From: Pontiella desulfatans
GTDB taxonomy: Bacteria > Verrucomicrobiota > Kiritimatiellia > Kiritimatiellales > Pontiellaceae
Direction: 5' to 3'
Length of the DNA stretch: 64,000 nt
Assembly: GCF_900890425.1 (NCBI RefSeq)
Contig: NZ_CAAHFG010000001.1
Coordinates: 2,480,001-2,544,000, forward strand
Numbering within the stretch: position 1 is the first letter of the stretch; each line of letters begins with the position of its first letter. The position numbers and the translations under genes were made by a program. Of this stretch, positions 16,590 to 25,167 are shown in pieces. The notes under the pieces were generated by a model that saw only the letters and a program-made list of their open reading frames with translations, was not told the origin of the DNA and did no database searches.

Positions 16590-16652
16590 TGACCGCAAAG
16601 ACGCGAAGGCACAAGGGAATCCCTTCTTTGCTTCTTAGCGTCTTCGCGGTCA
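16590..16652. repeat. Solo palindromic element between ACT gene and second ligase
   Basis: TGACCGCAAAGACGCGAAGG (from 16590) is inverted as CTTAGCGTCTTCGCGGTCA (ending 16652), giving a hairpin with a nearly complete stem. The arm sequence CCGCAAAG-CGCGAAGG is essentially that of the repeats flanking the GxxExxY gene at 22683 and 23125. Confidence 0.8.
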
Positions 16653-16674
16653 TACAAATTTTTTGTAACCTAGC

Positions 16675-17994
16675 ATGAGTAAATTTGTTGTCGAAAACCG
16701 CATTTGGGACCAGGAAGAGGCGTTGCCACGCGACCAGTTGGCGGCGCTGCAGGGCGCGAAGCTAAAGGAGACGGTGGAGCGCGTCCAGCATGTTCCCTTT
16801 TATAAGGAGGCGTTTGCCGCATCCGGCATAACGCCCGGCACGATCCAATCGCTGGATGATCTTCAGCGCCTGCCCTTCACCACCAAGGCCGATCTCCGCG
16901 AAGAATATCCGGTACGCATGCTGGCGGTGGACCGCTCGGAGGTGGCGCGCTACCATGGTTCGTCCGGCACCACCGGAACCCCAACCATGGTGGCCTACAC
17001 CCATAACGACCTGAAGGTGTGGGCAAACCTGTGCGCACGATTCCTGACCGGCGGCGGCCTGCTGCCGCAACACACGGTTCAGATTGCGTTCGGCTATGGC
17101 CTGTTCACCGGCGGATTCGGACTGCACTATGGCATCGAGCATGTCGGGGCGGCGGTCATTCCGGCGGCGGCGGGTAACACCCCGAAACAGATCATGCTGA
17201 TGATGGACATGCAGGTGGACGCGCTGGTCTGCACACCGAGCTATGCGCTGAACATTTCCGAGTTCATTCTCCAAAACGACATCCCCCGCTCCGCCCTGAA
17301 TTTAAAGTATGCCCACTTTGGCGGGGAGCCGTGGACGGAGGACATGCGCACCCGCATCGAAGATGAAATGGGCATCCTCTGTTTCAACAACTATGGCCTG
17401 AGCGAAGTCATCGGCCCCGGCGTCAGCGGCGAGTGCGCCGTGCGCGACGGCATGCATATTTCCGAGGATGCCTTCATCGTCGAATGCATCCATCCCGAGA
17501 CCCTCGAACCGGTCGGTCCAGGCGAGGAAGGCGAGCTGGTTTTCACCTCCTTGTGCAAGGAAGCGATGCCGATCATCCGCTACCGCACCCGCGACATTGC
17601 CTCGCTCAACCCCGAACCATGCGCCTGCGGCCGCACCACCGTGCGCATGAGCCGCGTGACCGGACGCAGCGACGACATGCTGATCATCAAGGGCGTGAAC
17701 GTCTATCCCTCGCAGATCGAACAGGCGTTGCTGCGCGTCGAAGGCACCGCCCCCCACTATCTGATCGAAGTCGACCGGCCCGACCGCAAGGACGTGGCTA
17801 CGGTCAAGGTGGAGATGACCGAGAAATCCTTTAGCTCCAGCATGAAGCAGATGCAGGAGCTCAAGGATAAGATCGACCGCGCCATCCAGGGCACCACCGG
17901 CCTGCGCATGAACATCGAACTGGTTTCGCCCAGCTCGCTCGATCGCTTCGTTGGCAAGGCCCAGCGCGTGATCGACCGGCGGAAGAAGGTTTGA
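16675..17994 (+). CDS. paaK: Phenylacetate-CoA ligase (second copy)
   Basis: A 439-residue paralogue of the ligase at 14705, with the same landmarks: SSGTTGTP at 96-103, FGYGLFTGGFGLHYG, GGEPWTEDMR, YGLSEVIGPGV, YRTRDIA, CACGRT and RSDDMLIIKGVNVYPSQ. Two copies in one cluster suggest two aryl-acid substrates, for example phenylacetate and indoleacetate; the sequence alone does not assign them. No clear Shine-Dalgarno precedes the ATG; the upstream 60 bases are a palindromic element. Confidence 0.92.
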   Translation: MSKFVVENRIWDQEEALPRDQLAALQGAKLKETVERVQHVPFYKEAFAASGITPGTIQSLDDLQRLPFTTKADLREEYPVRMLAVDRSEVARYHGSSGTTGTPTMVAYTHNDLKVWANLCARFLTGGGLLPQHTVQIAFGYGLFTGGFGLHYGIEHVGAAVIPAAAGNTPKQIMLMMDMQVDALVCTPSYALNISEFILQNDIPRSALNLKYAHFGGEPWTEDMRTRIEDEMGILCFNNYGLSEVIGPGVSGECAVRDGMHISEDAFIVECIHPETLEPVGPGEEGELVFTSLCKEAMPIIRYRTRDIASLNPEPCACGRTTVRMSRVTGRSDDMLIIKGVNVYPSQIEQALLRVEGTAPHYLIEVDRPDRKDVATVKVEMTEKSFSSSMKQMQELKDKIDRAIQGTTGLRMNIELVSPSSLDRFVGKAQRVIDRRKKV

Positions 17995-17998
17995 TCCC

Positions 17999-18862
17999 GT
18001 GCAGCCCATCCCCCCAGATTCCTTCAGGGAAACCTATGGGCTGACGCGCGGCACCAAGGCGATGTTCATTTTCGGGGTGGTTTTCTTTTCCGTGGGTTTG
18101 CTCGCGAGTATCGCACTCTACTTCACCCCCAAACTGAGCGACAATTCCGCGCCCCGCTGGACCTGGATTGCGTGCGCCGCCTGCTATGCCCTCTTCGTCC
18201 TGTTCTGCGCAGCAACCAGCAAAATGCGGAACGACCATGTGGACGTCACGGAAGAAGGAATCACATCGCACGCGGCCAAGGGAACCACAACGCTCCAGTG
18301 GGCCGAAATCGCCGAAGTCGCGGAATCGACTCAACGCGGATGCCTCATGTTGAAAGCAAACGACGGCAGGAAAATCCGCCTCGAGTTCCAATTCGAAAAC
18401 TTCGGAAACCTGCTGGATCTAGTGAGCCTTCAGCTTGCCGCCCATGGCAGCAACGCAAAGCAGGGCATTTACCGAAAGCATATTGGGTTTCACATCATGC
18501 ATCTGCTGCTGTTGGCCTTTTTCGGAAGCCTTGCGGCTTGGTCGTGCATGCATGGCCTCTACTGGGGTGCGGCCTTCCTTCTCTTCCCCCTGCTCTCCCT
18601 CAAGTCGGCCATCACCGAACCGCTCAAGGTGGAACTTCATCCAAATCGCATCCGCATTTCCTCGCTGATCAAGCGCCGAACCATTGAAATGAACACGATC
18701 CGCGACATCCGCCTGCACCCGCCCCTCCACGGAAAAGGCGGACTCTTCATCGAAATCTCCGAACGCGGAAGCGATCAAACAACCAAGCTGTTCTTCTTCA
18801 CGGGTGTTTTCCAGCTCTACCAGGAGGCAAGAGACCACTTGGAGTTGGCTTTGCCCAACTAG
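17999..18862 (+). CDS. Membrane protein with PH-like segments, unknown function
   Basis: A 287-residue protein with a GTG start four bases after the ligase stop. Four hydrophobic helices occur in two pairs (about 21-43 and 53-74; about 160-180 and 185-205). After each pair comes a soluble beta-rich block (HVDVTEEGITSHAAKGTTTLQWAEI-like, and KVELHPNRIRISSLI...). The repetition suggests two copies of a two-helix plus bacterial-PH-like module. I do not recognise a specific family. Close spacing to the ligase implies co-transcription, but a role in aryl-acid metabolism is unproven. Confidence 0.65.
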   Translation: MQPIPPDSFRETYGLTRGTKAMFIFGVVFFSVGLLASIALYFTPKLSDNSAPRWTWIACAACYALFVLFCAATSKMRNDHVDVTEEGITSHAAKGTTTLQWAEIAEVAESTQRGCLMLKANDGRKIRLEFQFENFGNLLDLVSLQLAAHGSNAKQGIYRKHIGFHIMHLLLLAFFGSLAAWSCMHGLYWGAAFLLFPLLSLKSAITEPLKVELHPNRIRISSLIKRRTIEMNTIRDIRLHPPLHGKGGLFIEISERGSDQTTKLFFFTGVFQLYQEARDHLELALPN

Positions 18863-18922
18863 AGGTTGAAAAAAAATGGCCTCTTGTGATTCGAGGTTCC
18901 TTGTTCGACATTCTGCCGTTCG

Positions 18923-21358
18923 CTACTCCTCAACGACGATGCGCCAGAAGGTTTGCGGTGCTTCGCCAACCACACCCGTGTAGGTGTTTTCGGGAGGCGT
19001 CACCAGAATGTTGCTTTCCACCACATGGAAGCCTTCGAGCAAGTTCGTGGAGGCCTCCACGGAATAGCTGTTGTTGACGATGCTTGACCAGCTGATTTCA
19101 ACATCGCCGTTCCCCTGGACCGAGTAGCCTGTGATGGTCGGCGTTTCATCGACATCGAAGACATCGATGAGCCAGGGCAGCTCATACCAGAGCCCGGTGC
19201 TGTCGGTCGTCCGGATACGGATCGTCGGCGAGCTGGCCTGCTCGAAGTCCAGCATTTCCGCCGTAAAGAGCTGGTCGCCGGCAATCATGAACCGGTGGTT
19301 GTCGGCATCGCCCAGACCAGGCACGAGCGTATAGACAAAGGTGTCTCCCAGGTTTTCATCCTCGGACTGCAGCGTGCCGACCCACGTGCCCACGGGCGAA
19401 TTTTCCTCCACGAAACCGGCATCGACCGATAGCCCGTAAGGGGCCGAGTTCGAAGGTTCGGCGGTGCTCCACCATAGGTCGTAGCTGTTGCCGGCGGCAA
19501 CGCCGTATCCATACACCCGGACATAATAGTCGCCGGGAACCACTTCGGCATCGATCGATTCGGTATCGCCGGAAGAGGTTGAACTTTCAATCACCGCGGA
19601 GGCATCGTGAAGCTCAATATCAATATCCCCCGCCACATGGGTAAATTGGCATTCAACCAGGATGCGCTGCGTGGAACCGGTCACGGTAACCATGAACCAG
19701 TCATCGTCGAGCATCACGGCTTCCCCCAGCAGATCCGAGAGCCAGGCATCCTTGTTGTTCACCAACGAATAGGCCTCCGCCAAGGAATCATTCTCCTCGT
19801 AGGCATCATCGGTTTGCACCAGCGGCGCATCCAGGTCGTCCCACTTCAGGTCGTAGCTATTGCCGGCATCGCCATAATTCACGAGCAGGTAGTAGGTGCC
19901 CGGGGCCGGAACGCTCGTGGTGATCGACTCGTTGTCGTCTGTCGATGTGGACGAGTCCACCTCATAACCTCCGGAATCGAACAACACAAGGTCAATATCG
20001 CCCTCCGCATGGCTGAATACGCAGTCGGCCTGCACCCACAAAAAACCGGGAGTCACTTCGATTTCATACCAATCGTCATTGGCCTGGATCGCCGGGCCCT
20101 GGAGGGTTGAAAGCCAGGTGTTTTCCTGGGTAAAGGGATGGGCGCTTGATAGGGAGTCGTTCGCTTCATATTCGTCGTCCAACGGGATTGCGGCCGCCAT
20201 ATCGTCCCACCACAGATCGTAGGAGTTGTTTTTCACTAGTCCGCCCGCCCCATTCACGACAATGTGGTAGGTGCCCGCGGCGGTTACCGGGAAGAGGATA
20301 TATTCGTTGTCCGTCGCACTGGTTGCATTGGTCAGCAGTTGACCCAGCGTGCCGTACAGCGCGACATCCAGATCGCCTGCGGCGTTGGTGAACTGGCAAT
20401 CGACCTCGACATACGCCGTGCCGGGCGAAACCTCGATGGCATACCAATCCTGATCGAGTTGGATGCCACGGCCCTGAAAGGTGGAGAGCCAGGTCTTCTC
20501 CTTCGAAAAAGCAAAGGCACTCCCCTGATCGTCATTGGTTTCGTATTCATCATCATCCGTTCCAACCACGGCAAAGTCATCCCACCATAGGTCGTAGGCA
20601 TTGTCGGTGGCGCCGCCATAGCCAACCACTTGGATATAATAGGTGCCCGCGCCGGAGACGATCGCCGTAATACTCTCGTTGTCGGTTCCGGTTAAGGAGC
20701 TGGTGATCGGAGAACCTGCTGCATCGAGCAGATAGAGGTCGATGTCACCGTCGGCCTGGGAGAAAAGGCATTGTATCGAAACGGTTTCATATCCGGGCGA
20801 AACCTCGATCCGGAAATAATCCTCGTCGGCCTGCACGCCGGTGCCCAGCAGATCGGAAAGCCAGGTGCTCTCCGGCAACGGATACGCACTGGAAGTGTCA
20901 TCGTTGTTTTCATATTCATCATCTCCCGCCCCCGATGGAGCAGGCGCCAACGCCGACCACATGAGGTTGTAGGTGTTGCCGATGTCTGACGGGCCATATG
21001 GGAACACCTTGATATAGTAGGTCCCCGCCGCCGGCACGATGTAATCGATGGATTCATTGTCGTCAACTGATGCTGAAGATGCCAGCGGCGTGCCCGTGCC
21101 ATCAATCAGCTCCAGGTCGAGATCCCCCAGCCCGGAAAGGAAGAGGCAATCGACCGTCACCCGCTCATATCCAGCGGGCACAACAATCTCGAACCAATCA
21201 TCGTCCTCCGCGCTGCCGAGCCCAAGGAGGTCGCCCAACCACACATCCGGAGCCAGCACAAAGGCCTCGGCCAGGGTGTTGTTGGGTTCATAGGCATCGT
21301 CGGCAAAAACGCCGAAAGCCGCCATGAGAAAGAATAGGACACCACCAATTTTTTTCAT
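18923..21358 (-). CDS. Secreted protein with five PPC-like repeats
   Basis: An 811-residue protein starting at the ATG at 21358, which has a perfect AGGAGG. Residues 1-19 form a signal peptide. Five repeats of about 120 residues follow (roughly 20-150, 155-275, 280-400, 405-515, 520-645), each starting DDEYE-x-NDS, with WLSDLLG or LQG, DDWYEIEV-PG, GDIDLYLLD, DNESI, GTYYI-V and ending YDLWWDD, the pattern of bacterial pre-peptidase C-terminal (PPC) domains. A cadherin-like domain (VEENSPVGTWVGTL..) and a short C-terminal domain (SYSVEASTNLLEGF) complete it. No catalytic domain is visible, so it is probably a binding or adhesion protein at the surface. Confidence 0.85.
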   Translation of the reverse strand: MKKIGGVLFFLMAAFGVFADDAYEPNNTLAEAFVLAPDVWLGDLLGLGSAEDDDWFEIVVPAGYERVTVDCLFLSGLGDLDLELIDGTGTPLASSASVDDNESIDYIVPAAGTYYIKVFPYGPSDIGNTYNLMWSALAPAPSGAGDDEYENNDDTSSAYPLPESTWLSDLLGTGVQADEDYFRIEVSPGYETVSIQCLFSQADGDIDLYLLDAAGSPITSSLTGTDNESITAIVSGAGTYYIQVVGYGGATDNAYDLWWDDFAVVGTDDDEYETNDDQGSAFAFSKEKTWLSTFQGRGIQLDQDWYAIEVSPGTAYVEVDCQFTNAAGDLDVALYGTLGQLLTNATSATDNEYILFPVTAAGTYHIVVNGAGGLVKNNSYDLWWDDMAAAIPLDDEYEANDSLSSAHPFTQENTWLSTLQGPAIQANDDWYEIEVTPGFLWVQADCVFSHAEGDIDLVLFDSGGYEVDSSTSTDDNESITTSVPAPGTYYLLVNYGDAGNSYDLKWDDLDAPLVQTDDAYEENDSLAEAYSLVNNKDAWLSDLLGEAVMLDDDWFMVTVTGSTQRILVECQFTHVAGDIDIELHDASAVIESSTSSGDTESIDAEVVPGDYYVRVYGYGVAAGNSYDLWWSTAEPSNSAPYGLSVDAGFVEENSPVGTWVGTLQSEDENLGDTFVYTLVPGLGDADNHRFMIAGDQLFTAEMLDFEQASSPTIRIRTTDSTGLWYELPWLIDVFDVDETPTITGYSVQGNGDVEISWSSIVNNSYSVEASTNLLEGFHVVESNILVTPPENTYTGVVGEAPQTFWRIVVEE

Positions 21359-21496
21359 TGTTCCTCCTTGCCAAACGGCATGCTTAAGCACCGTTGCTAG
21401 AAACGACAACTTAGCAACGGCAACTGCGGAAGAAAAATAAAAACAACGTTAAAGATTCGTAAGCTTTAGGCTGACCGAGTGGTGGGCACGCCCACA

Positions 21497-22663
21497 TTAA
21501 TCCTCGGCAAAGGGCGAAAGCTCGCGTAGACGCCTGATGATCGGAGGCAGCTTTTCAAGGACATAGTCGATATCCTCATCCGTGTTGTAGCGGCTGAGGC
21601 TGAAGCGGATCGAGCCGTGCAGCATCGAGCGCGGCACGTCCATGGCCCGCAACACATGCGAGGGTTCCAACGACCCCGAGGCACAGGCCGAACCGGTCGA
21701 GGCACAGATGCCGATATCGTCGAGCATCAGCAGAATGGCTTCGCCCTCGACATATTCAAAACTAATGTTGCTCGTGTTGGGCAGTCGCTCCGTGCCCGCG
21801 CCATTCACACTGGCCCCCTTGCAGGTGGCGAGGATGCCGGCCTCCAGGCGGTCGCGTAGCTTGCGCTCGTGCATGGCATCCTTCTGCATCCGCTCCATGG
21901 CCAGCTCGCAGGCCGTTCCAAGCCCGACAATATACGGCACGTTTTCGGTGCCGGCGCGGCGGCCGCGCTCCTGGTGCCCCCCCATGATGTGCGGGGTGAT
22001 CTTGGTGCCGCGACGGGCATACAACGCCCCGATGCCTTTCGGCGCATGGAGCTTATGCCCCGAAATGGAGAGCAGGTCGATCGGCGTATCCTTGACGGAG
22101 ATCGGCAGTTTCCCGGCAATCTGAACCGCATCGGTGTGGAAGATGCCCCCGCCCTGCTTCACAATGCTGCCAATGGCCGGAACCGGGAAGATGACACCGG
22201 TCTCGTTGTTTGCCCACATGATGGAGGCAACGGTTTTTTTGCCGGATATTGAAAACTCGTGCACCTTGTTCAGGTCGAGGTTGCCCTTTTCATCCACTTC
22301 GAGCGTGGAGAGGCGGAAGCCTTTGTCTTCGAGATAGTGGCACGGGCCAAGGACTGCCGCGTGCTCCACCCGGGTCGTAATCAGGTGCGGATGCCCACCC
22401 ATGGCATCGACCGCACCGCGGATCGCCATGTTGTCGGATTCCGAACCGCAGCTCGTGAAAATGATTTCGTTGGGATGCTCGGCGCCAAGCAAGGCGGCCA
22501 CCTTTTCGCGCGCGGCGTCCAGCGCCTTCTTAACGCCGCCGCCGAAGGTATGCATGCTTGAAGGGTTCCCCCACTGCTCCGTGAAGTAAGGAAGCATCGC
22601 CTCCGTAACTTCCGGCGCAACGGCGGTGGTCGCATTGTTGTCTACATAAACTGAACTTTTCAT
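21497..22663 (-). CDS. nifS: Cysteine desulfurase NifS-type
   Basis: This 388-residue PLP enzyme removes sulfur from cysteine for Fe-S cluster assembly in the cytoplasm. YVDNNATTAVAPEV opens the protein; HTDAVQ is near 176-181, the PLP lysine is K204 in SGHKLHAPKG, and the persulfide cysteine is C327 in STGSACASG, in the short-loop context of the NifS/IscS class. Its partner nifU is upstream on the same strand but separated by the repeat-framed GxxExxY gene. The downstream user may include the Fe-S enzyme quinolinate synthase encoded just beyond nifU. Confidence 0.95.
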   Translation of the reverse strand: MKSSVYVDNNATTAVAPEVTEAMLPYFTEQWGNPSSMHTFGGGVKKALDAAREKVAALLGAEHPNEIIFTSCGSESDNMAIRGAVDAMGGHPHLITTRVEHAAVLGPCHYLEDKGFRLSTLEVDEKGNLDLNKVHEFSISGKKTVASIMWANNETGVIFPVPAIGSIVKQGGGIFHTDAVQIAGKLPISVKDTPIDLLSISGHKLHAPKGIGALYARRGTKITPHIMGGHQERGRRAGTENVPYIVGLGTACELAMERMQKDAMHERKLRDRLEAGILATCKGASVNGAGTERLPNTSNISFEYVEGEAILLMLDDIGICASTGSACASGSLEPSHVLRAMDVPRSMLHGSIRFSLSRYNTDEDIDYVLEKLPPIIRRLRELSPFAED

Positions 22664-22682
22664 TTCCTGTCCTCAGATTTTT

Positions 22683-22709
22683 TACAGAAGGCCGCAAAGG
22701 GCGCGAAGG
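22683..22709. repeat. Left inverted repeat framing the GxxExxY gene
   Basis: ACAGAAGGCCGCAAAGGGCG, continuing CGAAGG, matches the reverse complement of 23125-23151 at 23 of 27 positions by hand count. It starts 20 bp from the nifS start codon and ends 3 bp from the GxxExxY stop. Confidence 0.85.
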
Positions 22710-22712
22710 GGG

Positions 22713-23114
22713 TTATTGATCGGCTCCCTGCAGGATCATTCTTGAGATGCCGTTCTTGAGAATAGGTTCGTGATGATTGATTACCAACCCGAGAGGTATA
22801 TTCATTAACTTCATGTAAGCTAGCAACTTGGCTTTATGAGCAGGCATTACCACCTCAACGGACTTGAGTTCCAGAATTAGACAATCGTCTACAATGACAT
22901 CAAGCCGCAAGGGTTCTTCAAAGGCATAGCCTTTGTATTCAACAGGAACCACAACTTGATTCTTGGCAGGAATTCCCTGAAGTTCCAATTCCCTCATCAG
23001 GCATTTTTCATAGATTGCTTCGTATAAGCCACTACCCATTTCCTTATGAACCTCAAGCGCTGCTCCGATAACCTTGTAGCTGAGTGCATTTGCTTTTTCA
23101 TAAAGTGGGTGCAT
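22713..23114 (-). CDS. GxxExxY protein (PD-(D/E)XK nuclease-like)
   Basis: A 133-residue protein of the GxxExxY family: GSGLYEAIYEKCL at about 27-39 carries the name motif. RLDVIVDD...LELKS (D72, then E82-x-K84) has the D-(x)n-ExK spacing of PD-(D/E)XK nucleases, and LLAYMKLMNIPLGLVINH (about 97-114) fits the later conserved helix and strand. The biological role of the family is not settled. The gene is visibly AT-richer than its neighbours and is packed between inverted repeats only 3 and 10 bp from its ends, in the middle of the nifU-nifS operon. This suggests it arrived with, or depends on, that element. Confidence 0.88.
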   Translation of the reverse strand: MHPLYEKANALSYKVIGAALEVHKEMGSGLYEAIYEKCLMRELELQGIPAKNQVVVPVEYKGYAFEEPLRLDVIVDDCLILELKSVEVVMPAHKAKLLAYMKLMNIPLGLVINHHEPILKNGISRMILQGADQ

Positions 23115-23124
23115 TGCGGATCTT

Positions 23125-23151
23125 CCTTCGCGTCCTTTGCGATCTTCTGTT
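23125..23151. repeat. Right inverted repeat framing the GxxExxY gene
   Basis: CCTTCGCGTCCTTTGCGATC, continuing TTCTGTT, is the inverted partner of 22683-22709. It lies 10 bp before the GxxExxY start and 8 bp after the nifU stop codon. Confidence 0.85.
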
Positions 23152-23158
23152 GTAAAAA

Positions 23159-23989
23159 CTAAACCGCTTCCACAACGATGTCGTCGGAGATGGCTTCGCG
23201 GAGCTGGGTTTCGACCACATCCTTCAGCGTAACGGACGAGACCGGGCAGCTGACGCAGGCGCCGACAAACTTGACCAGCACATGGTCGCCGTCGACATCG
23301 TGCAGTTCGAGATCGCCCCCGTCGCGGCGCAGGATCGGGCGGACTTGCCGGTCGATCGTCTCCTCAATGAGTTTAATCTTCTGGAGCTGGGTGAGCCTGG
23401 GCCTCTCTTCAGTCTTGGCTTTTTCCTCCCCTATCACGCGGTTGATGATTTCCTCGATCTCGGGAATGCACTGGCCGCACCCACCGCCGGCCTTGCAGGC
23501 GTTGGTGACCTCTTCCGCAGTGGTCAGGTTTTGTTCGCGCGCCACCTTCTCGATTTCCTTGTCCGTTGCCCCGAAGCAGTGGCAGACCACCTCGCCATCG
23601 ATCTTGCGGTCGAGGGTCTTGCCGGTGCGGTAGTTGTAGATCGCGGCTTCGAGAGCCTCGCGGCCCATCACGGAACAGTGCACCTTTTGCTTCGGCAGAT
23701 CGCCGAGATATTCGATGATCTCCTTGTTGGTGATCTGTTCGGCCTCTTCGATCGTCTTGCCGATCAGCATTACGGTGAGCGCCGAGGAAGAGGCAATCGC
23801 ACTGGCGCAACCAAACGTCTGGAACTTGGCCTCGCAAATCTTCTTTTCACCGTCGAGCTTGAAGGTCAGCCGCAACGCGTCGCCGCAGGCCAGCGAACCG
23901 GCCAGGCCATCGCCATCGGGGTTTTCCACCGCGCCGACATTGCGCGGGTTCTTGAAATGATCGTTAACCTTGTCCGTGTATTCCCACAT
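23159..23989 (-). CDS. nifU: Fe-S cluster scaffold NifU
   Basis: A 276-residue protein with the full three-part NifU design. An IscU-like N domain has Cys35, Cys61 and Cys105. A BFD-like [2Fe-2S] domain has Cys136, Cys138, Cys171 and Cys174 (CHCFG...CGQC). A C-terminal NifU domain has CVSC at 245-248. It would assemble clusters from sulfur supplied by NifS. Full-length NifU is found in nitrogen fixers but also as a general system in epsilonproteobacteria and PVC anaerobes; no nif structural genes are seen here. It probably forms an operon with nifS. Confidence 0.95.
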   Translation of the reverse strand: MWEYTDKVNDHFKNPRNVGAVENPDGDGLAGSLACGDALRLTFKLDGEKKICEAKFQTFGCASAIASSSALTVMLIGKTIEEAEQITNKEIIEYLGDLPKQKVHCSVMGREALEAAIYNYRTGKTLDRKIDGEVVCHCFGATDKEIEKVAREQNLTTAEEVTNACKAGGGCGQCIPEIEEIINRVIGEEKAKTEERPRLTQLQKIKLIEETIDRQVRPILRRDGGDLELHDVDGDHVLVKFVGACVSCPVSSVTLKDVVETQLREAISDDIVVEAV

Positions 23990-23996
23990 AATTTTA

Positions 23997-24027
23997 CCTA
24001 TTACGTACTACGTATTTCGTATTGCCC
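23997..24027. repeat. Third copy of the ACGTACTACGTATT repeat
   Basis: TTACGTACTACGTATTTCGT with flanking bases lies between nadA and nifU, matching the copies near iorA (8097-8179, 9792-9823). Confidence 0.65.
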
Positions 24028-24045
24028 GAACAGAGGCCAGCAGGC

Positions 24046-24083
24046 ACCCTTCAGGTTTCACGTTTCAAATTTCAGGTTTCAAC
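24046..24083. repeat. TTTCAGGTTTCA simple-motif repeat
   Basis: CAGGTTTCACGTTTCAAATT continuing TCAGGTTTCA is a degenerate run of a GTTTCA(G) unit before the nadA stop. A run of the same kind lies inside the beta-helix coding region at 12015-12047. Confidence 0.55.
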
Positions 24084-24989
24084 CTAACTCAGTTCCAGCA
24101 TGCTCTCGATCGACCGGCGCGCCTTGTTGGCGGTCTCTTCGGGGACGGTAACGCGGTGCTGCATGTCCTCGAGCGACCAAAGTATCTTTTCCAGATCGAT
24201 CTTTTTCATGTTCGGACAAAGAGCGCGGTCGCTAACCGAATAAAACTTCTTTTCCGGGTTTTCGTTACGCAGGCGATAGAGCAGCCCCATTTCGGTGGCA
24301 ACAATGAACTCGTTTTCGTCCGACTCCTTGGCATGCGTACACATTTGCCCGGTCGATAGCAGATAGTCGGCCAAGTCGCGGATCGGCAATGGGCACTCGG
24401 GGTGCGCCATCACCTTGGCGTTCGGGTGGTCCGCCAGCTCGCGCTTGATGTCGATGTCGCGGATGCGCGAGTGCGTCGGGCAGTAGCCGTCCCAGATAAT
24501 CATCTCCCGCCCGAGCTCTTTCTGGATGTAGTGGCCGAGGTGCGTGTCGGGCACAAAAATGATTTCCCGGTCGGCCGGAACGGAGGCAACGATGGCCGTG
24601 GCATTCGACGACGTGCAGCAGAGGTCGCACTCGGCCTTCACGGCGGCGGAACTGTTGACATAGCAAATGACCACCGCCCCCGGATGCTCGGCTTTCTTCG
24701 CCCGAAGCTGTTCGGCGGTAATCATATCCGCCATCGGGCACCCGGCAAACCGGTCCGGTAGCAGGATGGTCTTTTCCGGACTCAGGATCGCGGCGGTCTC
24801 GGCCATGAAGTGCACCCCGCAAAAGACAATCACGTCCTCCTCCAGCTCGGCGGCCTTGCGGCTGAGTTCCAGCGAGTCGCCGGTAAAGTCGGCGATGGCC
24901 TGCACCTCGTCGGGCTGGTAGTTGTGGGCGATGATGATGGCACCGCGCTCGCGCTTCAGTTGCTGGATTTTCTCTTCAATCGATTGCAT
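24084..24989 (-). CDS. nadA: Quinolinate synthase
   Basis: A 301-residue cytoplasmic [4Fe-4S] enzyme that condenses iminoaspartate with dihydroxyacetone phosphate in NAD synthesis. AHNYQPDEVQ (21-30), FCGVHFMAETA (57-66), the cluster cysteines C84 (AGCPMAD), C170 (GYCPTH) and C258 (ALCPNM), and AHPECP at 195-200 all match NadA; the positions agree with archaeal NadA. It lies upstream of nifU and nifS on the same strand, separated by two kinds of short repeats, and plausibly depends on that pair for its cluster. No nadB or nadC is seen in the window. Confidence 0.96.
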   Translation of the reverse strand: MQSIEEKIQQLKRERGAIIIAHNYQPDEVQAIADFTGDSLELSRKAAELEEDVIVFCGVHFMAETAAILSPEKTILLPDRFAGCPMADMITAEQLRAKKAEHPGAVVICYVNSSAAVKAECDLCCTSSNATAIVASVPADREIIFVPDTHLGHYIQKELGREMIIWDGYCPTHSRIRDIDIKRELADHPNAKVMAHPECPLPIRDLADYLLSTGQMCTHAKESDENEFIVATEMGLLYRLRNENPEKKFYSVSDRALCPNMKKIDLEKILWSLEDMQHRVTVPEETANKARRSIESMLELS

Positions 24990-25167
24990 GGTTTTCCCTC
25001 AAAAAGGCGCGTATATAAAACGAACACCGGCCTAAAAACAAAACAAAAAGGATAACAGATCGGTACCATTGGCCCGGCCCATTTCGACATTGTTGTAGGA
25101 AACAAGGCATCCCCGGCAATTTTCGTCGGAAAAACCAGCGCCGCCCCAGCCCGGCATCTCCAACGTA

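Noticed and set aside
18863-18922. Terminator between the convergent membrane-protein and PPC genes
   Set aside because: An A-run is present but no stable GC stem could be drawn.
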